A stretch of DNA of 64,000 nucleotides from Candidatus Coxiella mudrowiae (GCA_001077715.1 CP011126.1:806001-870000), one strand, 5' to 3'; counted from the first letter of the stretch, positions 1 to 10,996 are shown. The notes: a model not told the origin generated them from the letters alone. Program-made: numbers and translations.

Positions 1-249
1 ATTTTCAATTATCAATTCTATCAAAAAAAAATTAAATTTCTATGTCCTATAAGAATAGAAAAGTAGAGATATCGTTATCCATCACCTAGTTTAATTAATC
101 TATTTCATCCAGTTAAAATGGTTGTATCCCTATCCAGTATCTTTTACAAAAAATAAATATTTATTTAAAAACTAAATACTTAAAGAAAATATATTTTATA
201 AATTGTAAAATAACTTAATAAAAAATTATTTTAATTTTAATAGGGAAAT
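1..249. other. AT-rich non-coding start of window
   Basis: This stretch is very AT-rich, with stops in every frame and no recognisable gene, RNA or repeat. It is probably the eroded upstream part of the pseudogene that follows. Confidence 0.4.
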
Positions 250-1919
250 TTTATATAAGATTTTTCGTGCTCTTATAATTCATGATAGAATTAAAAATAT
301 CGCAACTAGCGCTAAATTTATTAGGACTAATGAATTTTCGGAAACTATTTCGTATGTTTATAATCAAATTATAGAGATCAATTACGATAAAATAGAATCT
401 AAAGAAGATGCAGAGGAAAAAAAATCGAGAATGTTATATTTTTGATAATTTTTAGATATTTTCATACATAATAAAAAACTAGCTTTATTTTTTTTATAAA
501 TTATGTAAATAATTTTTGTATGAATAGAAATGTATCAAAGTAAATAGATTTATTTTTTTTTAAGATATCTGAAGACTACTTGATAGAAAAAATAAACGGT
601 CCGTTACGTTTTACTAAATATATGAATGATGAGGCTTGTGAAATACTATGAAGTGATATGGTTGGTTATCTCAGTTTCTTTAAATATTATCGTGATAGCA
701 GAGACCCAAGATATAGCGGAAGAAAAGAAACGATTAAATTTTTAGTTCTTATGGCTAAAAAGATTTTTTCACTAGATGCTCATAAAAGCAATTTTTTTTA
801 TTAGATAGAGTTAGTAAATCTATAAAAGATTTAGCTAAAAAATTAATTAAAGTTACTCCAGATGCTAATAATCTTAAAAGATATTAGTGAGGGGTTAACC
901 GAGGAAATGATTGACCGTGTTATTGTCTTATTAGTTGCGAATAGGTTTGAATTTTCTAAGCTTGCCGACACTGAATATAAAATTGAAATTGAGCGAATTT
1001 TAAATCATCAGAAAGGACTAGATAATAAAGAGCTCTCAAATATTCTCAAAGGAGATAATGGAGAGCCTGATTTGATTATGCATGCGGAAGATCAGCCAAT
1101 AAATCATCTGTTTTCCAAAAATTAGAGCTTCAAGTTCCTCCCGATTTATCGTTTTTGGAACATAAGACTCTGTCTTCCTCTACATCAAATACATTCCCAC
1201 CAACTTCGTCAGCGCTACGGTCACCACTGCCTCCAGCGCTTCCACCATTTCCGCTAAAGGAAAATCACACTGTTACAAACCAAAACAATCAATCGCAGCA
1301 GACGCCTAAAGTAGGCAATTTTAGCTTGGCTGATTTTAGTAAAGTGGAATTAAAAAAAATTCTAGAGAAAGATAAACAAAAAACTTCCTCTGTTTCTGAT
1401 GAACTCGACCTAAAAACAATTTTAGATTTTAAAAACAAATTAAAAAAACTTAAGATACCAGAGAAATCAAAAGAGGAACCACCATTGAATGATGTGGCAT
1501 CAATATTAGTAAGCCGTATGGCTATGGAATTAAGTGACTCTGAATCAGAAAAAGGATCAGGAAATTAGAGTTCAGATGAATGGTTTGATTGAAAGGAGGA
1601 ACTAGATCCCCCCGAAGGGAAAAATGGAAAAGAGAAATCATCAGGTTCCTAAACTTCGGCTGAAAGCGATCAGACAAAAGCAGGAGAACAATTTCGGAAC
1701 GACCAGTCTACATCGTATTCATCGTCTACAGTTGTGCCTATAGATCAAGTTACAGAGGTGGAATCGCGAGTTACTCGAAAACCTAGTTGGCTAAAAAATT
1801 AATTCGGATTGTTTAAAAGAACTTCTAATGCTATTTCTGGAAGAAAAACTAGTGTTAAAAAAAGCTGATCAGAAGGAAATGTCTTCCCAGACGGCATCAG
1901 AGAACTCTTTTTCGAAATA
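250..1919 (+). pseudogene. Decayed Pro/Ser-rich protein, possible effector remnant
   Basis: I do not recognise the family. Coding potential runs in pieces through several frames. A helical part (about 540-1118) reads on across a frameshift near 860. A second frameshift near 1118, in a run of A, joins it to a Pro/Ser-rich segment (about 1155-1270, PPALPPFPLK) and a charged tail. After 1568 the same frame continues through at least five in-frame stops, with residues such as RKPSWLK and SNAISGRK still protein-like. The architecture (helical N-terminus, proline-rich linker, charged low-complexity tail) fits secreted effectors of Legionellales, but that is inference. The segment DFSKVELKKIL after the proline-rich part faintly resembles a WH2 actin-binding motif; this is weak. 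Confidence 0.5.
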
Positions 1920-1984
1920 AACTAACTAAAATGAGATAAAACAATGGCTACACAATTTTGGGAAAATCAAAAAAATCGATAAAC

Positions 1985-2020
1985 TATATTATGACTATTC
2001 CTTATATTATGACTATTCCT
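1985..2020. repeat. 18-bp perfect tandem duplication
   Basis: Two identical adjacent 18-bp copies, 1985-2002 and 2003-2020. The event is in frame and duplicates six residues (YYDYSL) in the decayed kinase. Confidence 0.95.
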
Positions 2021-2603
2021 TGCGCTCCTTGATTAAGGACGCTGGTACAAGAGAAGAATGTAAAAAAATCTTTACTAAATCGTGGAGCAACATGTAAATG
2101 AAAAATTTAAAGTGGTCAAGATTTGTTCGATAACCTACAAAGGGAAAGAACGGCGTATTTTGTTTAATTACGGTTTATATTTCTTTCCAGGATGGAAAAG
2201 CTTTAGTGGTAATAAAGACAACCTTTTAGAGACAAGTAATTTTGTTAAAATATACCAGGCCTATTATAGTTTAACATTGGATGACAAACGTGAAGTCGTT
2301 CAAGTGTGTCTAAAGTGGACATGGTTGTAAAAGCGCAAAAATTAGAAAGCTCACGAAGGGTCAGCTAATTTTCTTAAAGAAAGAAAAAGAAGATATTGAA
2401 AAAGAATTAGAAATTACACAACAGGCCCATGGGCATAATGTGAGTTCTGTTCTATTCAGAAAAACAAAAACGGGTAAAGAAAAAACTTAATTATGCTATG
2501 GATAAATTTCAAGGAGTTACGCTTAAAAAAAATCTTGAAAAACAAAGTGGAACTGGATTTAAATATCTGTAGTTGTTTATTAATTGACCAAAAAGTAATC
2601 AAA

Positions 2604-2648
2604 GAAATATCAGAAATATCAGAAATATCAGAAATATCAGAAATATCA
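2604..2648. repeat. 9-bp tandem repeat, five perfect copies
   Basis: The unit gaaatatca is repeated five times, followed by a degenerate sixth copy. It encodes a run of EIS triplets just before the kinase catalytic loop. The period of nine keeps frame, so it may have arisen while the gene was still coding. Confidence 0.97.
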
Positions 2649-3227
2649 GAAATTCATGATAAGGGTATTCGACATAGAGATTTAAATCCATCCCATCAAA
2701 TATTTTATTTGATCTTGAAAGAAAAGAAAGTGTAGTTTTAGATTTTGGTTTGTCTGAAACTCAGGATAGTTTTTTGCTAAGAGCGATACTTAAATATTTG
2801 TCGTACGATATACAGTCTAAAAAGACTTTTACCTTTGAGGATGATCTCTATGCAATAGGCGTTTCGTTAAAGAAATTATTTCAGTTGAGTAAAGAAGAGA
2901 AATCTTATTTGAAAGATTGTGATCTAGGTTGGCTATGCCGACTGTGGGCTATACCGACATGTATCAGAAACTTAATGATCGAGTCTATGACGGATTTCAA
3001 TCCTAATAGAAGTACAAGCCAGGAAATGACAGATATTTTTTCTGGTATGTATATATATAAATCTTAGTAAGGGAAGAGTTACTAAGGCTTAAAAACGGAT
3101 TAGAAAAAATTGAACCCTGTGAAGAGAAAGAAAATTTACTAACCTGTATTAATTTAGAATTAAAGGAGAAAAATTTTATAGAAAAACCAAATCATTCTAT
3201 TGAATGAAAAGTTGCAGAATGAAGCCA

Positions 3228-3253
3228 AAGCCTTACTACTAAGCCTTACTACT
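3228..3253. repeat. 13-bp perfect tandem duplication
   Basis: Two identical adjacent copies of aagccttactact, 3228-3240 and 3241-3253, in the decayed C-terminal part of the kinase-like gene. The duplication shifts the frame. Confidence 0.95.
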
Positions 3254-3513
3254 AATTGATGAAAAAGAAAAACAAAATTCACACGGATTATTTTAAGGGC
3301 TTGAAAGGATTCTCAATGATTGTGATTTACCGATTTACCGAGCTCTTTATATAGAATTAAGGCTAAACTCGGCTATCAAAAAAGACTTCTTTTTTATTCT
3401 GCAATGTAGATTAAATACTCTGAAAAGAGCCGAGTAAGAAACATCTTTGTACTGAGGGCCCTCTTTCATTTAAGAGCGATTAAAGCTTGCGTTATACTTT
3501 AGGTTATATTAAT

Positions 3514-3543
3514 TTGCACATATGCTGAGCTCTAAGCTATAAT
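3514..3543 (+). promoter_or_regulatory. Sigma70-type promoter of lemA-htpX
   Basis: TTGCAC at 3514-3519 and TATAAT at 3538-3543 are separated by 18 bp, close to the consensus for the housekeeping sigma factor. Transcription would start near 3550, about 22 bp before the lemA start codon, leaving a short leader with an AAGGG ribosome binding site. Confidence 0.75.
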
Positions 3544-3571
3544 ATGAAGCATACAACAAAGGGATAAGACC

Positions 3572-4150
3572 ATGAAATTTTTTGTTATTATTCTTATTTT
3601 ATTGGTTTTGATAGGCGGCTACGCTGTAGCAACTTACAACAGTTTAATTGCCTTAATAGAAGCAATTCGCAACAATAACAAACAAATCGATATTCAATTG
3701 GACCGACGATATAAAGTATTTGAATCGTTAATCGATGTTGTTAAAAAATACATGGATTACGAACGTTCCACTTTAAAAGACGTGGTAGCATTACGTAACC
3801 AAGCACAAACGGCGAAACAGGCAGGTGACGATGATGCCCGTATGAAGGCAGAGAATAAAATATCCACGATTCTTAGCGGATTACATGTCGCATTTGAGCA
3901 GTATCCTGATCTTAAAGCAAATCAAAATGCAATGCAGTTGCAAGAGACAATTGTTAATACTGAAAATAAATTGGCTTACGCTAAACAAGCTTATAACGAT
4001 AGTGTTGAACATTACAATGCGAAGAAGAAAATGGTCTTTCCCTCAATAGTTGTTCGTACATTTCCTAATAAATTAGATTTTGATTTTCCTTATTGGCAAT
4101 TGCGGCCGGAAAAAATTCAGGAACAAGAGAATTATAAAGTGCAGTTATAG
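3572..4150 (+). CDS. lemA: LemA family membrane protein
   Basis: A 192-residue LemA family protein. Residues 1-20 form a single hydrophobic N-terminal segment that anchors it in the inner membrane with a mostly helical domain outside. The family hallmark is visible at about residues 40-75 (IDIQLDRRYKVFESLIDVVK, then tyrosine- and arginine-rich helix with LRNQA). The C-terminus keeps the conserved FPSIVV and FPYWQL stretches. The biochemical function is unknown, but lemA is commonly paired with htpX, as here, with 8 bp between them, so a role in membrane protein quality control is plausible. The start is supported by AAGGG upstream and the promoter at 3514-3543. Intact and of normal length. 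Confidence 0.93.
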   Translation: MKFFVIILILLVLIGGYAVATYNSLIALIEAIRNNNKQIDIQLDRRYKVFESLIDVVKKYMDYERSTLKDVVALRNQAQTAKQAGDDDARMKAENKISTILSGLHVAFEQYPDLKANQNAMQLQETIVNTENKLAYAKQAYNDSVEHYNAKKKMVFPSIVVRTFPNKLDFDFPYWQLRPEKIQEQENYKVQL

Positions 4151-4158
4151 GTCTCTAT

Positions 4159-5199
4159 ATGGGTTCTATTCATGGTTTTAAATCAACTGCCGTTGATTGG
4201 CGAGAGTCATTACGACGAAACCAACGGCGAACCGTTTTAGTTATTATTACTTTTATATTAATTTATTTAGCGATTGGGCTTCTTATCGATCTCTACATTT
4301 ACGAAGGCCATTATCCAATGGCTACGGTTCCCCAACTTTTTACAGCGCTAATTACCTTAAAAATATTTCCCACTGCTGCATTTGTTACCGGATTAATTGC
4401 GCTATTTTCTTTGTATGTGACATTTACTTTCCATCATAAATTAATGCTTCTTGGTACCGATTATCGGGAAATTACTTCCAGCACTGCTAAAACTGTTCAA
4501 GAAAAGATACTTTATAATGTCGTAGAAGAATTAAAGGTCGCTGCGACGCTTAAATTTATGCCTAAAGTTTATATAATAGATGCGGATTATATGAACGCGT
4601 TTTCTAGTGGTTTTGCTGAAAAGTCGGCAATGGTTGCTATTACTAATGGCCTTTTAATGAAATTGGATCGCAGCGAATTAGAAGCTGTTATGGCACATGA
4701 AGTTAGTCACATTCGCCATATGGATATACGCTTAACTTTAACAGCTTCTGTGCTCGCTAATATTCTTTTGCTTTTTGTGGATATTCTCTTTTTTAGTGCT
4801 CTTTTTGGTGGGCGTTCCCGAGAAAATGGAGCGCGAAATCAGTTAGTTATTTTCATATTAATGTTGCGCTATTTATTACCTTTAGTAACTATGCTATTAA
4901 TGCTTTATCTAAGTCGGATCCGAGAATATATGGCTGACGCGAGCTCCGTAGAATTAATGCGTGATAATGAACCTTTAGCGCGGGCACTATTAAAAATTCA
5001 AGACGATCATATACAAAATAGAGACGAATACGCATCTCAATATACGCGAACTCCCCATGAAAGCGTTCGGCAAGCGGCCTATATTTACGATCCAATCAAG
5101 GCGGGTATCGAACCCAGAAATTCATTAAGCGATCTTTTTTCAACACATCCTTCCCTTATTAAGCGTTTAGCAGCTATTGGGTATAAACTTAAAAGGTAA
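4159..5199 (+). CDS. htpX: M48 family membrane zinc metalloprotease, HtpX-like
   Basis: A 346-residue membrane-embedded zinc protease of family M48B, which degrades damaged or misfolded inner-membrane proteins. Two hydrophobic segments near residues 25-50 and 65-95 precede the catalytic domain. The zinc motif HEVSH has its first His at residue 180 with catalytic Glu181, and the third ligand lies in the REYMAD motif (Glu256). Another pair of membrane segments (about 195-250) separates them, as in HtpX. It is slightly longer than E. coli HtpX and belongs to the LemA-paired subgroup. It is co-transcribed with lemA; no separate promoter is evident. All catalytic residues are present, so it should be active. 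Confidence 0.93.
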   Translation: MGSIHGFKSTAVDWRESLRRNQRRTVLVIITFILIYLAIGLLIDLYIYEGHYPMATVPQLFTALITLKIFPTAAFVTGLIALFSLYVTFTFHHKLMLLGTDYREITSSTAKTVQEKILYNVVEELKVAATLKFMPKVYIIDADYMNAFSSGFAEKSAMVAITNGLLMKLDRSELEAVMAHEVSHIRHMDIRLTLTASVLANILLLFVDILFFSALFGGRSRENGARNQLVIFILMLRYLLPLVTMLLMLYLSRIREYMADASSVELMRDNEPLARALLKIQDDHIQNRDEYASQYTRTPHESVRQAAYIYDPIKAGIEPRNSLSDLFSTHPSLIKRLAAIGYKLKR

Positions 5200-5499
5200 G
5201 CTGCATTTTCATTCCTGAAGAGGAAAAATTAAGAGTTTCGCAGTAAGATTAAATAACATTCAACAGGTTCTTTTTTTTGTGTGTGTAAGAAATAACGTTA
5301 TTGAATTGTAATATCTCAAAATTATTTTCTTTTCTTTGATAAGGGAGATTAGATAATTTTTAGAATGGGCATAGGGCATAGCGAATCATTTGTTTTAACT
5401 TATAAGTGAACTTATTAGTTCTTTCCACAGAAAATGCGGAAAAACCTCCAAACTGTAAGGTTTTTGCTTCTTTAAAAATATCATAAAAATTAATGAGTT
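5200..5499. other. Intergenic region between htpX and a convergent pseudogene
   Basis: I see no gene here. A weak hairpin with 7-bp arms (5440-5446 and 5459-5465) followed by a T-rich stretch could be a bidirectional terminator between htpX and the decayed gene on the other strand. Confidence 0.4.
5440..5470. terminator. Possible weak Rho-independent terminator
   Basis: Arms aaaaacc and ggttttt enclose a 12-nt loop and are followed by a short T-rich tail. The stem has only two G-C pairs, so the call rests mainly on its position between converging genes. Confidence 0.3.
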
Positions 5500-6941
5500 A
5501 AGTAAATAGATCTGTTACTAGAAAATCGAGATCATGATATTTTTAAAAGCCTCTTCTTCGAATGATTTATTTTCAAAAGGATATTATAGATATTTTTATT
5601 TTTAGCTATCAAAAGAATTTTTTCTGAAAGATCAACACCGATTAATTCTTTTGCTAATGGTTTAAAATATTCGCCACAGAGACCTGTTCCACAGCCGAAA
5701 TTAAGAATTCGTTACGATGGGGGTATCATCTTCTTCAAGTCATCTTCAAATTCGTTTTGAATAGCTTTATAGAGTTCTTATGGAACTGGGTATTGAAAAT
5801 GTAAGGTCCAAATGCTAATCATAGGTTGTTAGCATATTCGTCGAAAAGATGTTGAACGTAAGCCTTGGGCGTCGCTAGGGAGAGTTTATTTCTTCTTTTT
5901 CGGGATTGAGGTTTTATAAGTTAAAGCTTTTTTATAATGTTGGATCGCTGGGTTTGTTTTATTTATTTATTTTTAAATAAATGGCGGCGATGTTTAAATG
6001 AACTTCTAAATAATCTATTTTTAATTCAAGTATTTGTTTAAAATAAGCAATTGCTTCACGATGTCGTTCTTGGTACATGTGCAACACACTGGTATTGTAA
6101 TAACAATCTATGGTTGGCACTTTTCTAATTGACAGAGATAATGAGCAAGAGCAAGCTTATGTTCTCTCCTCGCTGTATGTACATAAGTGGTAGCTAGAGC
6201 ATAATGATAATCAGGCTGATTGGAATTCAACGAAAGGGCGTTAGTAAAATGATTAATTGCTTCTTGAAATTGATTATTTTTGATATAAGCAAGGTCGCAG
6301 TCATATTGGCGCAGGTATTTTCCGGCTCGAGTTCTATATGATTTTTTATAATAAGCAATAGCTTGAGGATAATTTCCTCGATGTAAATAAATGTGATCCA
6401 ATTGACTGATCGCTTGAGTATAGCGAGGAGAAATTGCAAGTGCTTTTCTTTAATTCAGAAATAGTTTGATGATGATTTTCTTGCTTAATCAAAAGTCGTG
6501 CATAATTATAATGAGCGTTGGCGAAATTAGGCCGCAACGCAATTTCTTATTAGATACTCCCTTTCAGCGTAGTCCCATTTTTTTTCTAAAAAAAGCAATT
6601 ACCGGTATTTTTATAGGCAGTAGCATCGTTATAGGGTTGGAGTTGAATGGTCTTATTATACGTTACAGTTGCCTCAATGAGGGTGTTATTGGAGAGACAG
6701 GATATTGCCTCTACTATTTTGGAAAGCGGGATTTTCTTCCGGTTCTAATTGAACAGCTTGATCCAGATAGATAAGCGCTTCATTCTGTCGCCCTAATTCG
6801 GATAGAATAATTCCTGAACCATGGTAAGGCTTCTGTTTCAGTGGGATCTTCTTGAAAAACCTCTTGATAATTTTTCAAGGCCTTTTTGAGCTTTCCTTTC
6901 TGATATTTTTGCAAGGCGCACTCAAGAAGCTTTTTGATCAT
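5500..6941 (-). pseudogene. TPR protein with C-terminal SAM methyltransferase, decayed
   Basis: Reading from 6941 downward, several frames give a TPR protein: an N-terminal repeat (LECALQKYQKGKLKKALKNY), further repeats with the typical A-YF pattern at 6400-6000 (HYALATTY, AVAYFKQILEL style), then a methyltransferase domain at about 5720-5560 with motif I ILNFGCGTGLCGEYF and a motif II-like LIGVDLS. This is the known TPR plus class I SAM methyltransferase architecture. Multiple frameshifts and stops (for example near 6825, and the split between the pieces ending at 6108 and starting at 6537) rule out a full product. Its start overlaps the mltB stop by about 20 bp, so it was the last gene of the mrdA-rodA-mltB operon. 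Confidence 0.75.
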
Positions 6942-7923
6942 ATTGTTTGTGAATCGCTTGACTCAATTGATAAACGGTCATGGCGTAAATTATACGCGGA
7001 TTATACTGCATAATCACAATAAAATTTGGGAAAATGAGCCAGTATTCAGGGCCATTGGCTCCTTGGAGCTGAACCAGTGCTGATGTTTGAGAGGGAGAAA
7101 TTGGAGTTGAGGAGTCTATTCCTTTATTTTTCAAATAGTTAATGATCCTCATTTTCTTTGCTTTTTTGGAAATCAGCGAGGATCTCAAGGGCTTTTGATG
7201 AGTGAGTGTGCATGCGATGGGTTGATTCTTTTGCCATCCATGGGTATGCAGAAAATTAGCGACACTAACGATGGCGTCATTATTGTCTTTCATAAGGTCG
7301 ATACCACCTTCTTGAGAATAATTCACTACATAGTGTCGATAGGCGCTGGGCATGAATTGAGGAATACCAATAGCGCCTGCATAGGAACTTTTTATTAAAA
7401 AAATGGGTAATTGTTGTTCTTCGGTCAGTAAAAAAAATTGAGCAAGTTCGTGCAAGAAAAATTTGGCACGAGCTTTGTAATGAAAAGCTAAAGTGGTTAG
7501 GGCGTCTAAGGCGGAATAGTTCCCAACTTGTTGAGCATAATTGGTTTCAATGCCTATAATGGCTATGATAATTTCAGGAGGGATACCATATCTATGGTGA
7601 GCATACTCTAAGGCGTGTTGATGGGCTTTCCAATAATTGACACCATCCTGAATATGCGTTTCTGTTAGAAAATAATCGCGGTAAACCTTCCAAGGTTTTG
7701 CTTCGTACGGATGGGTAATCTTATAGATGACTTCTTGATTGTATTTAGCGTGAGAAAGGATATTAATAAGTTTTTTACGCTCAAATCGATAATGTTTTAC
7801 CATATAATTAATGAACGTATTGGCTTTCAAAGGCAATTGCGATGCCTTAGTGGGTTCAGCAGCAATGGCGGTGGTACTGAATAATAAGATATAGAGTGCT
7901 GCCAGAAACTCTTTTAATAACAT
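6922..7923 (-). CDS. mltB: Lytic murein transglycosylase B
   Basis: A 333-residue MltB-type (SLT_2 family) lytic transglycosylase that cleaves the MurNAc-GlcNAc bond of peptidoglycan, giving 1,6-anhydro ends. Residues 1-22 form a signal peptide (hydrophobic core, then AIAAEP). There is no lipobox cysteine, so the product is probably a soluble periplasmic enzyme, not the outer-membrane lipoprotein form. The catalytic Glu is residue 126 in IGIETNYA, and GAIGIPQFMPS at about 187-197 is a family signature. It follows rodA with a gap of 68 bp and belongs with the elongation genes. Complete and of normal length. Confidence 0.95.
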   Translation of the reverse strand: MLLKEFLAALYILLFSTTAIAAEPTKASQLPLKANTFINYMVKHYRFERKKLINILSHAKYNQEVIYKITHPYEAKPWKVYRDYFLTETHIQDGVNYWKAHQHALEYAHHRYGIPPEIIIAIIGIETNYAQQVGNYSALDALTTLAFHYKARAKFFLHELAQFFLLTEEQQLPIFLIKSSYAGAIGIPQFMPSAYRHYVVNYSQEGGIDLMKDNNDAIVSVANFLHTHGWQKNQPIACTLTHQKPLRSSLISKKAKKMRIINYLKNKGIDSSTPISPSQTSALVQLQGANGPEYWLIFPNFIVIMQYNPRIIYAMTVYQLSQAIHKQYDQKAS

Positions 7924-7991
7924 GTAAATCCCTCTTTAATTAGAGTTCTAAATAAACGCATTAGGTGTTTCCAGCAACTACTCTGCCTAAA

Positions 7992-9140
7992 TTAACTAGG
8001 CCATAATTTTTTATGTGTATGTATCGACATGATAATACCAAATCCGGCCATTGTCGTAATAATAGAACTGCCTCCATAGCTAATAAGCGGCAGGGGTACA
8101 CCGACAACTGGTAAAATACCAACAACCATTCCTGTATTAACTAATGCAGACAAAATAAATGTTAAACTTAAACTTCCGCTTAATAAACGGCCATAAGTAT
8201 CCTGAGCTTGATTGCTTATATATAAACAGCGGATAAAAATAACTAAGAAAAGGGTAAGCAAGATAAGACAGCCAATAAAACCAAGCTCTTCGCCGCTCAC
8301 GGCAAAAATAAAATCAGTCGCATGAGCCGGTAAAAATTGAAGATGTGATTGTGTCCCATGTAGCCATCCTTTGCCAAATAGACCCCCAGAACCGAGAGCG
8401 ATTTTTGATTGTATAATATGATAGCCGCTTCCTAAAGGATCCCTTTCTGGGTTAAAGAAGGTTAACACCCGCTCTTTTTGGTAAGGATGCATAAAATGCC
8501 AGAAGAGGGGCGTACTCAACGCACCTAAAGCAAGAAAAACCAAAATTAATCGCCAATTTATTCCGGCTAATAATAAAACGGACCAGCCTGAAATTCCTAT
8601 GATTATGGCGGTTCCCAAATCAGGTTGTTTCGCAGTTAGAATAGCAGGGAATATTAAAAGTACCAGAGAAAAAAATAAGGGTGTTTTCTGAGGGGGTAAT
8701 TTTTTATTACTGAAATAATAAGAAAGCATCATGGGCATGGCCAGTTTCATAATTTCAGAAGGCTGTAAATGAAAAAATCCCAAATCAAACCAACGTCGTG
8801 CCCCTTTACCAATATTTCCAAAAGCCAATACGCTAATTAATAGAAACAATCCAAAACTGAATGCCCAAGGTGTCCATTGATAATAAAATTTCGGAGAAAT
8901 ATGAGCAAAGAAGAACATCACCATAAAACCGACTAATAGCCAGGATAGTTGCTTAATCATAACACTCAAATTTTGGTTGCTGGCACTGAACAAAATAAAA
9001 AGACCAAACACAGCAAGAACAGAAACCAGAACCACTAGCCAAGGATCAATATGTAATGACTGCCAGCGCAGCTGAGCGACTCGTCGTTTAAGTTGCGTTT
9101 CGTAATTTAAGGGACTAAATGGGATTAAGTTTTTGATCAT
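7992..9140 (-). CDS. rodA: Rod-shape peptidoglycan glycosyltransferase RodA
   Basis: A 382-residue SEDS family integral membrane protein with about ten transmembrane segments. RodA polymerises lipid II into glycan strands during cylindrical growth, working with PBP2, MreB and MreC. The C-terminal signature PLPLISYGGSS is intact, as is the conserved GSGGLFGKGWLHGTQ loop carrying the periplasmic region. The start codon overlaps the stop of the upstream PBP2 gene (ATGA), indicating translational coupling. Normal length and no defect seen. Confidence 0.97.
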   Translation of the reverse strand: MIKNLIPFSPLNYETQLKRRVAQLRWQSLHIDPWLVVLVSVLAVFGLFILFSASNQNLSVMIKQLSWLLVGFMVMFFFAHISPKFYYQWTPWAFSFGLFLLISVLAFGNIGKGARRWFDLGFFHLQPSEIMKLAMPMMLSYYFSNKKLPPQKTPLFFSLVLLIFPAILTAKQPDLGTAIIIGISGWSVLLLAGINWRLILVFLALGALSTPLFWHFMHPYQKERVLTFFNPERDPLGSGYHIIQSKIALGSGGLFGKGWLHGTQSHLQFLPAHATDFIFAVSGEELGFIGCLILLTLFLVIFIRCLYISNQAQDTYGRLLSGSLSLTFILSALVNTGMVVGILPVVGVPLPLISYGGSSIITTMAGFGIIMSIHTHKKLWPS

Positions 9141-10996
9141 TCCTTTTTGGATGTTTTAAAATAATAATTCATAATCTCCCCCGTCATTTTATCAGCCATG
9201 GCACTATGCTCAACCACTACTGCGACGGCAATTTGCGGGTGTTCTACTGGGGCGAAAGCGATGAAAAGATGATTATTGCGTAGTCGTTTGGGAATATTGG
9301 TTCGGCTTTTGTCTTCTTCGTGTTGATGACCATAAACTTGAGCGGTTCCGGTTTTAGCTGCAACAGAGAATCCCGGATGTTTGCCAAAAAATTCAGCACT
9401 ACCCCAAGGTTTATCGACTACATCTTGCATAGCATGGATGACAATATCCCAGTTGAGGGGATTTTTTAATATCACCGGCGGCTCTGAAATAGGTGATTGG
9501 ACTTTTTCATTTCCATTTGGCATGATGGTTTTTAATAACAACGAGGGACGATATCGTTTGCCCCGTTCAGCCAAGATGCTAACCGCTTGAGCCAGTTGCA
9601 AAGGGGTAACAAGAAAAAATCCTTCTCCAATACCTGTTTCTATGGTGTCTCCCGTATACCAAGGGTAACCTTTGAATCCCATTTTCCAATGTGGAGAAGG
9701 TACAAGCCCGGGGACCTCTTCAAGTAAATCGATGCCTGTTAAGTAACCAAAACCAAAGCGATGTAATATAGCGTCCATGCGTTCAATACCTAAAGCTACC
9801 GCTAGGTTATAAAAATAAACATCGCACGAAACGGTAATGGCTCTACTTACATTAACCCATCCATGTCCTCCTATTCGCCAATCGTGATAAATATGGTGAG
9901 TGTTAGGCAGTTGAAACCAACCCGGATCATAAATTTGATATTGTGGGGTTATAATTCCCTCATCTAACCCCATTAACGCTAAAAAAGGTTTCACGGTTGA
10001 GCCAGAAGCAAACTGCCCCCGAATGGCCCTATTGTAAAGGGGGTGGTCGGGTGAATTTAGCAATTTTTGGTATTCTTCTTGACTTAATCCCGATACAAAA
10101 GGGTTGGAGTCAAAACTGGGATTAGTGACTAGAGCTAAAACTTGTGCCGTGTCTGGTTGCATAATGACGATAGCACCGCTTTTATCACCCAAAACCTTTT
10201 TTGCTTCGGCTTGTAATTTACTGTCAATAGTCAAATAAATAGTATCCCCAGGTACAGGGGGAATTTCCTTTAAAATACGTACGGCCCGTCCACTGGCATT
10301 GATTTCAGCCTCTTCAGCGCCCATTTTTCCATGAAGTTGTTTTTCATAGTATTTTTCAATACCGGTTTTTCCAATCACATCATCAGTGGTGTAACACTCT
10401 GCACCAACTTGATGTAATTCACGGGGATTGATTCGCCCCACATAACCTAAGACGTCGCTGGTAGTATCGGCCAGGGGGTAATAACGCATCATTTGTGTTT
10501 CAATACGCACAGTCGGAAATTGATAACTGTTAACATAAAAACGAGCAACTTCTTCGTTAGTTAATTTATATTTTATAGGAACGGGTTGATAAGGACGGTA
10601 TTGATATAAAATATGATGAAATTGTTTCACTTCTTCGTTAGAGATTGGAATAATTTTTGTTAATCGTTTTATTATTTCATCCAAATGCTTAGTATCATTC
10701 GGAATAATAACTAATGTATAAGCTAGAATATCCTTCGCCAAAAGTACTCCATTTCGATCGAAGATTAAACCGCGGTTAGGTTGGATAGGTATAACATTTA
10801 ATAAATTATCCTGAGACAATGTGGAGTAGAAGTAATGGCTTTTAATTTGGAGATAAATCAAGTGTCCTATAAGAGCGAAGACAAAGAAAAGAATAAAGAA
10901 AAACGCGCTAAAACTACGATTTTTAAATAATCGCGTTTCAAATTGAATATTTTTAAGGGCCAATCGTACTTTTCTCATACGTTGGTATTTTGTCAT
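9137..10996 (-). CDS. mrdA: Penicillin-binding protein 2, transpeptidase
   Basis: Class B penicillin-binding protein of the elongasome, a D,D-transpeptidase that crosslinks peptidoglycan with RodA. One N-terminal transmembrane helix at about residues 25-48, the PBP dimerisation (pedestal) domain at about 60-230, then the transpeptidase domain with SxxK (SGSTVKPF), SxD in place of SxN (SCD, usual in PBP2) and KTG (KTGTAQ). I chose the ATG at 10996 (619 residues): it overlaps the ancestral rlmH stop as TAATG. The longer reading frame extending to 11059 only exists because it runs inside rlmH. Overlaps rodA by 4 bp. Confidence 0.95.
   Translation of the reverse strand: MTKYQRMRKVRLALKNIQFETRLFKNRSFSAFFFILFFVFALIGHLIYLQIKSHYFYSTLSQDNLLNVIPIQPNRGLIFDRNGVLLAKDILAYTLVIIPNDTKHLDEIIKRLTKIIPISNEEVKQFHHILYQYRPYQPVPIKYKLTNEEVARFYVNSYQFPTVRIETQMMRYYPLADTTSDVLGYVGRINPRELHQVGAECYTTDDVIGKTGIEKYYEKQLHGKMGAEEAEINASGRAVRILKEIPPVPGDTIYLTIDSKLQAEAKKVLGDKSGAIVIMQPDTAQVLALVTNPSFDSNPFVSGLSQEEYQKLLNSPDHPLYNRAIRGQFASGSTVKPFLALMGLDEGIITPQYQIYDPGWFQLPNTHHIYHDWRIGGHGWVNVSRAITVSCDVYFYNLAVALGIERMDAILHRFGFGYLTGIDLLEEVPGLVPSPHWKMGFKGYPWYTGDTIETGIGEGFFLVTPLQLAQAVSILAERGKRYRPSLLLKTIMPNGNEKVQSPISEPPVILKNPLNWDIVIHAMQDVVDKPWGSAEFFGKHPGFSVAAKTGTAQVYGHQHEEDKSRTNIPKRLRNNHLFIAFAPVEHPQIAVAVVVEHSAMADKMTGEIMNYYFKTSKKE

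Larger units (their letters stand above)
1944..3440 (+). pseudogene. Eukaryotic-like protein kinase remnant
   Basis: The gene once encoded a protein with a Ser/Thr kinase-like catalytic core. Visible marks are HRDLNPS near 2670 (catalytic loop, HRD with following N), then, after a +1 frame change at about 2695, NILFDLERKESVVLDFGLSE, whose DFG is the Mg-binding motif. The distance between HRD and DFG is normal for kinases. The likely N-lobe lies at 2082-2560 in other frames, and a coiled, charged C-terminal part decays up to about 3440. There are many frameshifts and stops, so it is not functional. Two tandem duplications (1985-2020 and 2604-2648) and one near the end (3228-3253) lie inside it. 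Legionellales use such kinases as Dot/Icm effectors; whether this was one is inference. Confidence 0.7.

Noticed and set aside
9381-9590. Open frame of 69 codons on the plus strand inside mrdA
   Set aside because: Shadow of the PBP2 gene on the other strand; no independent RBS or family.
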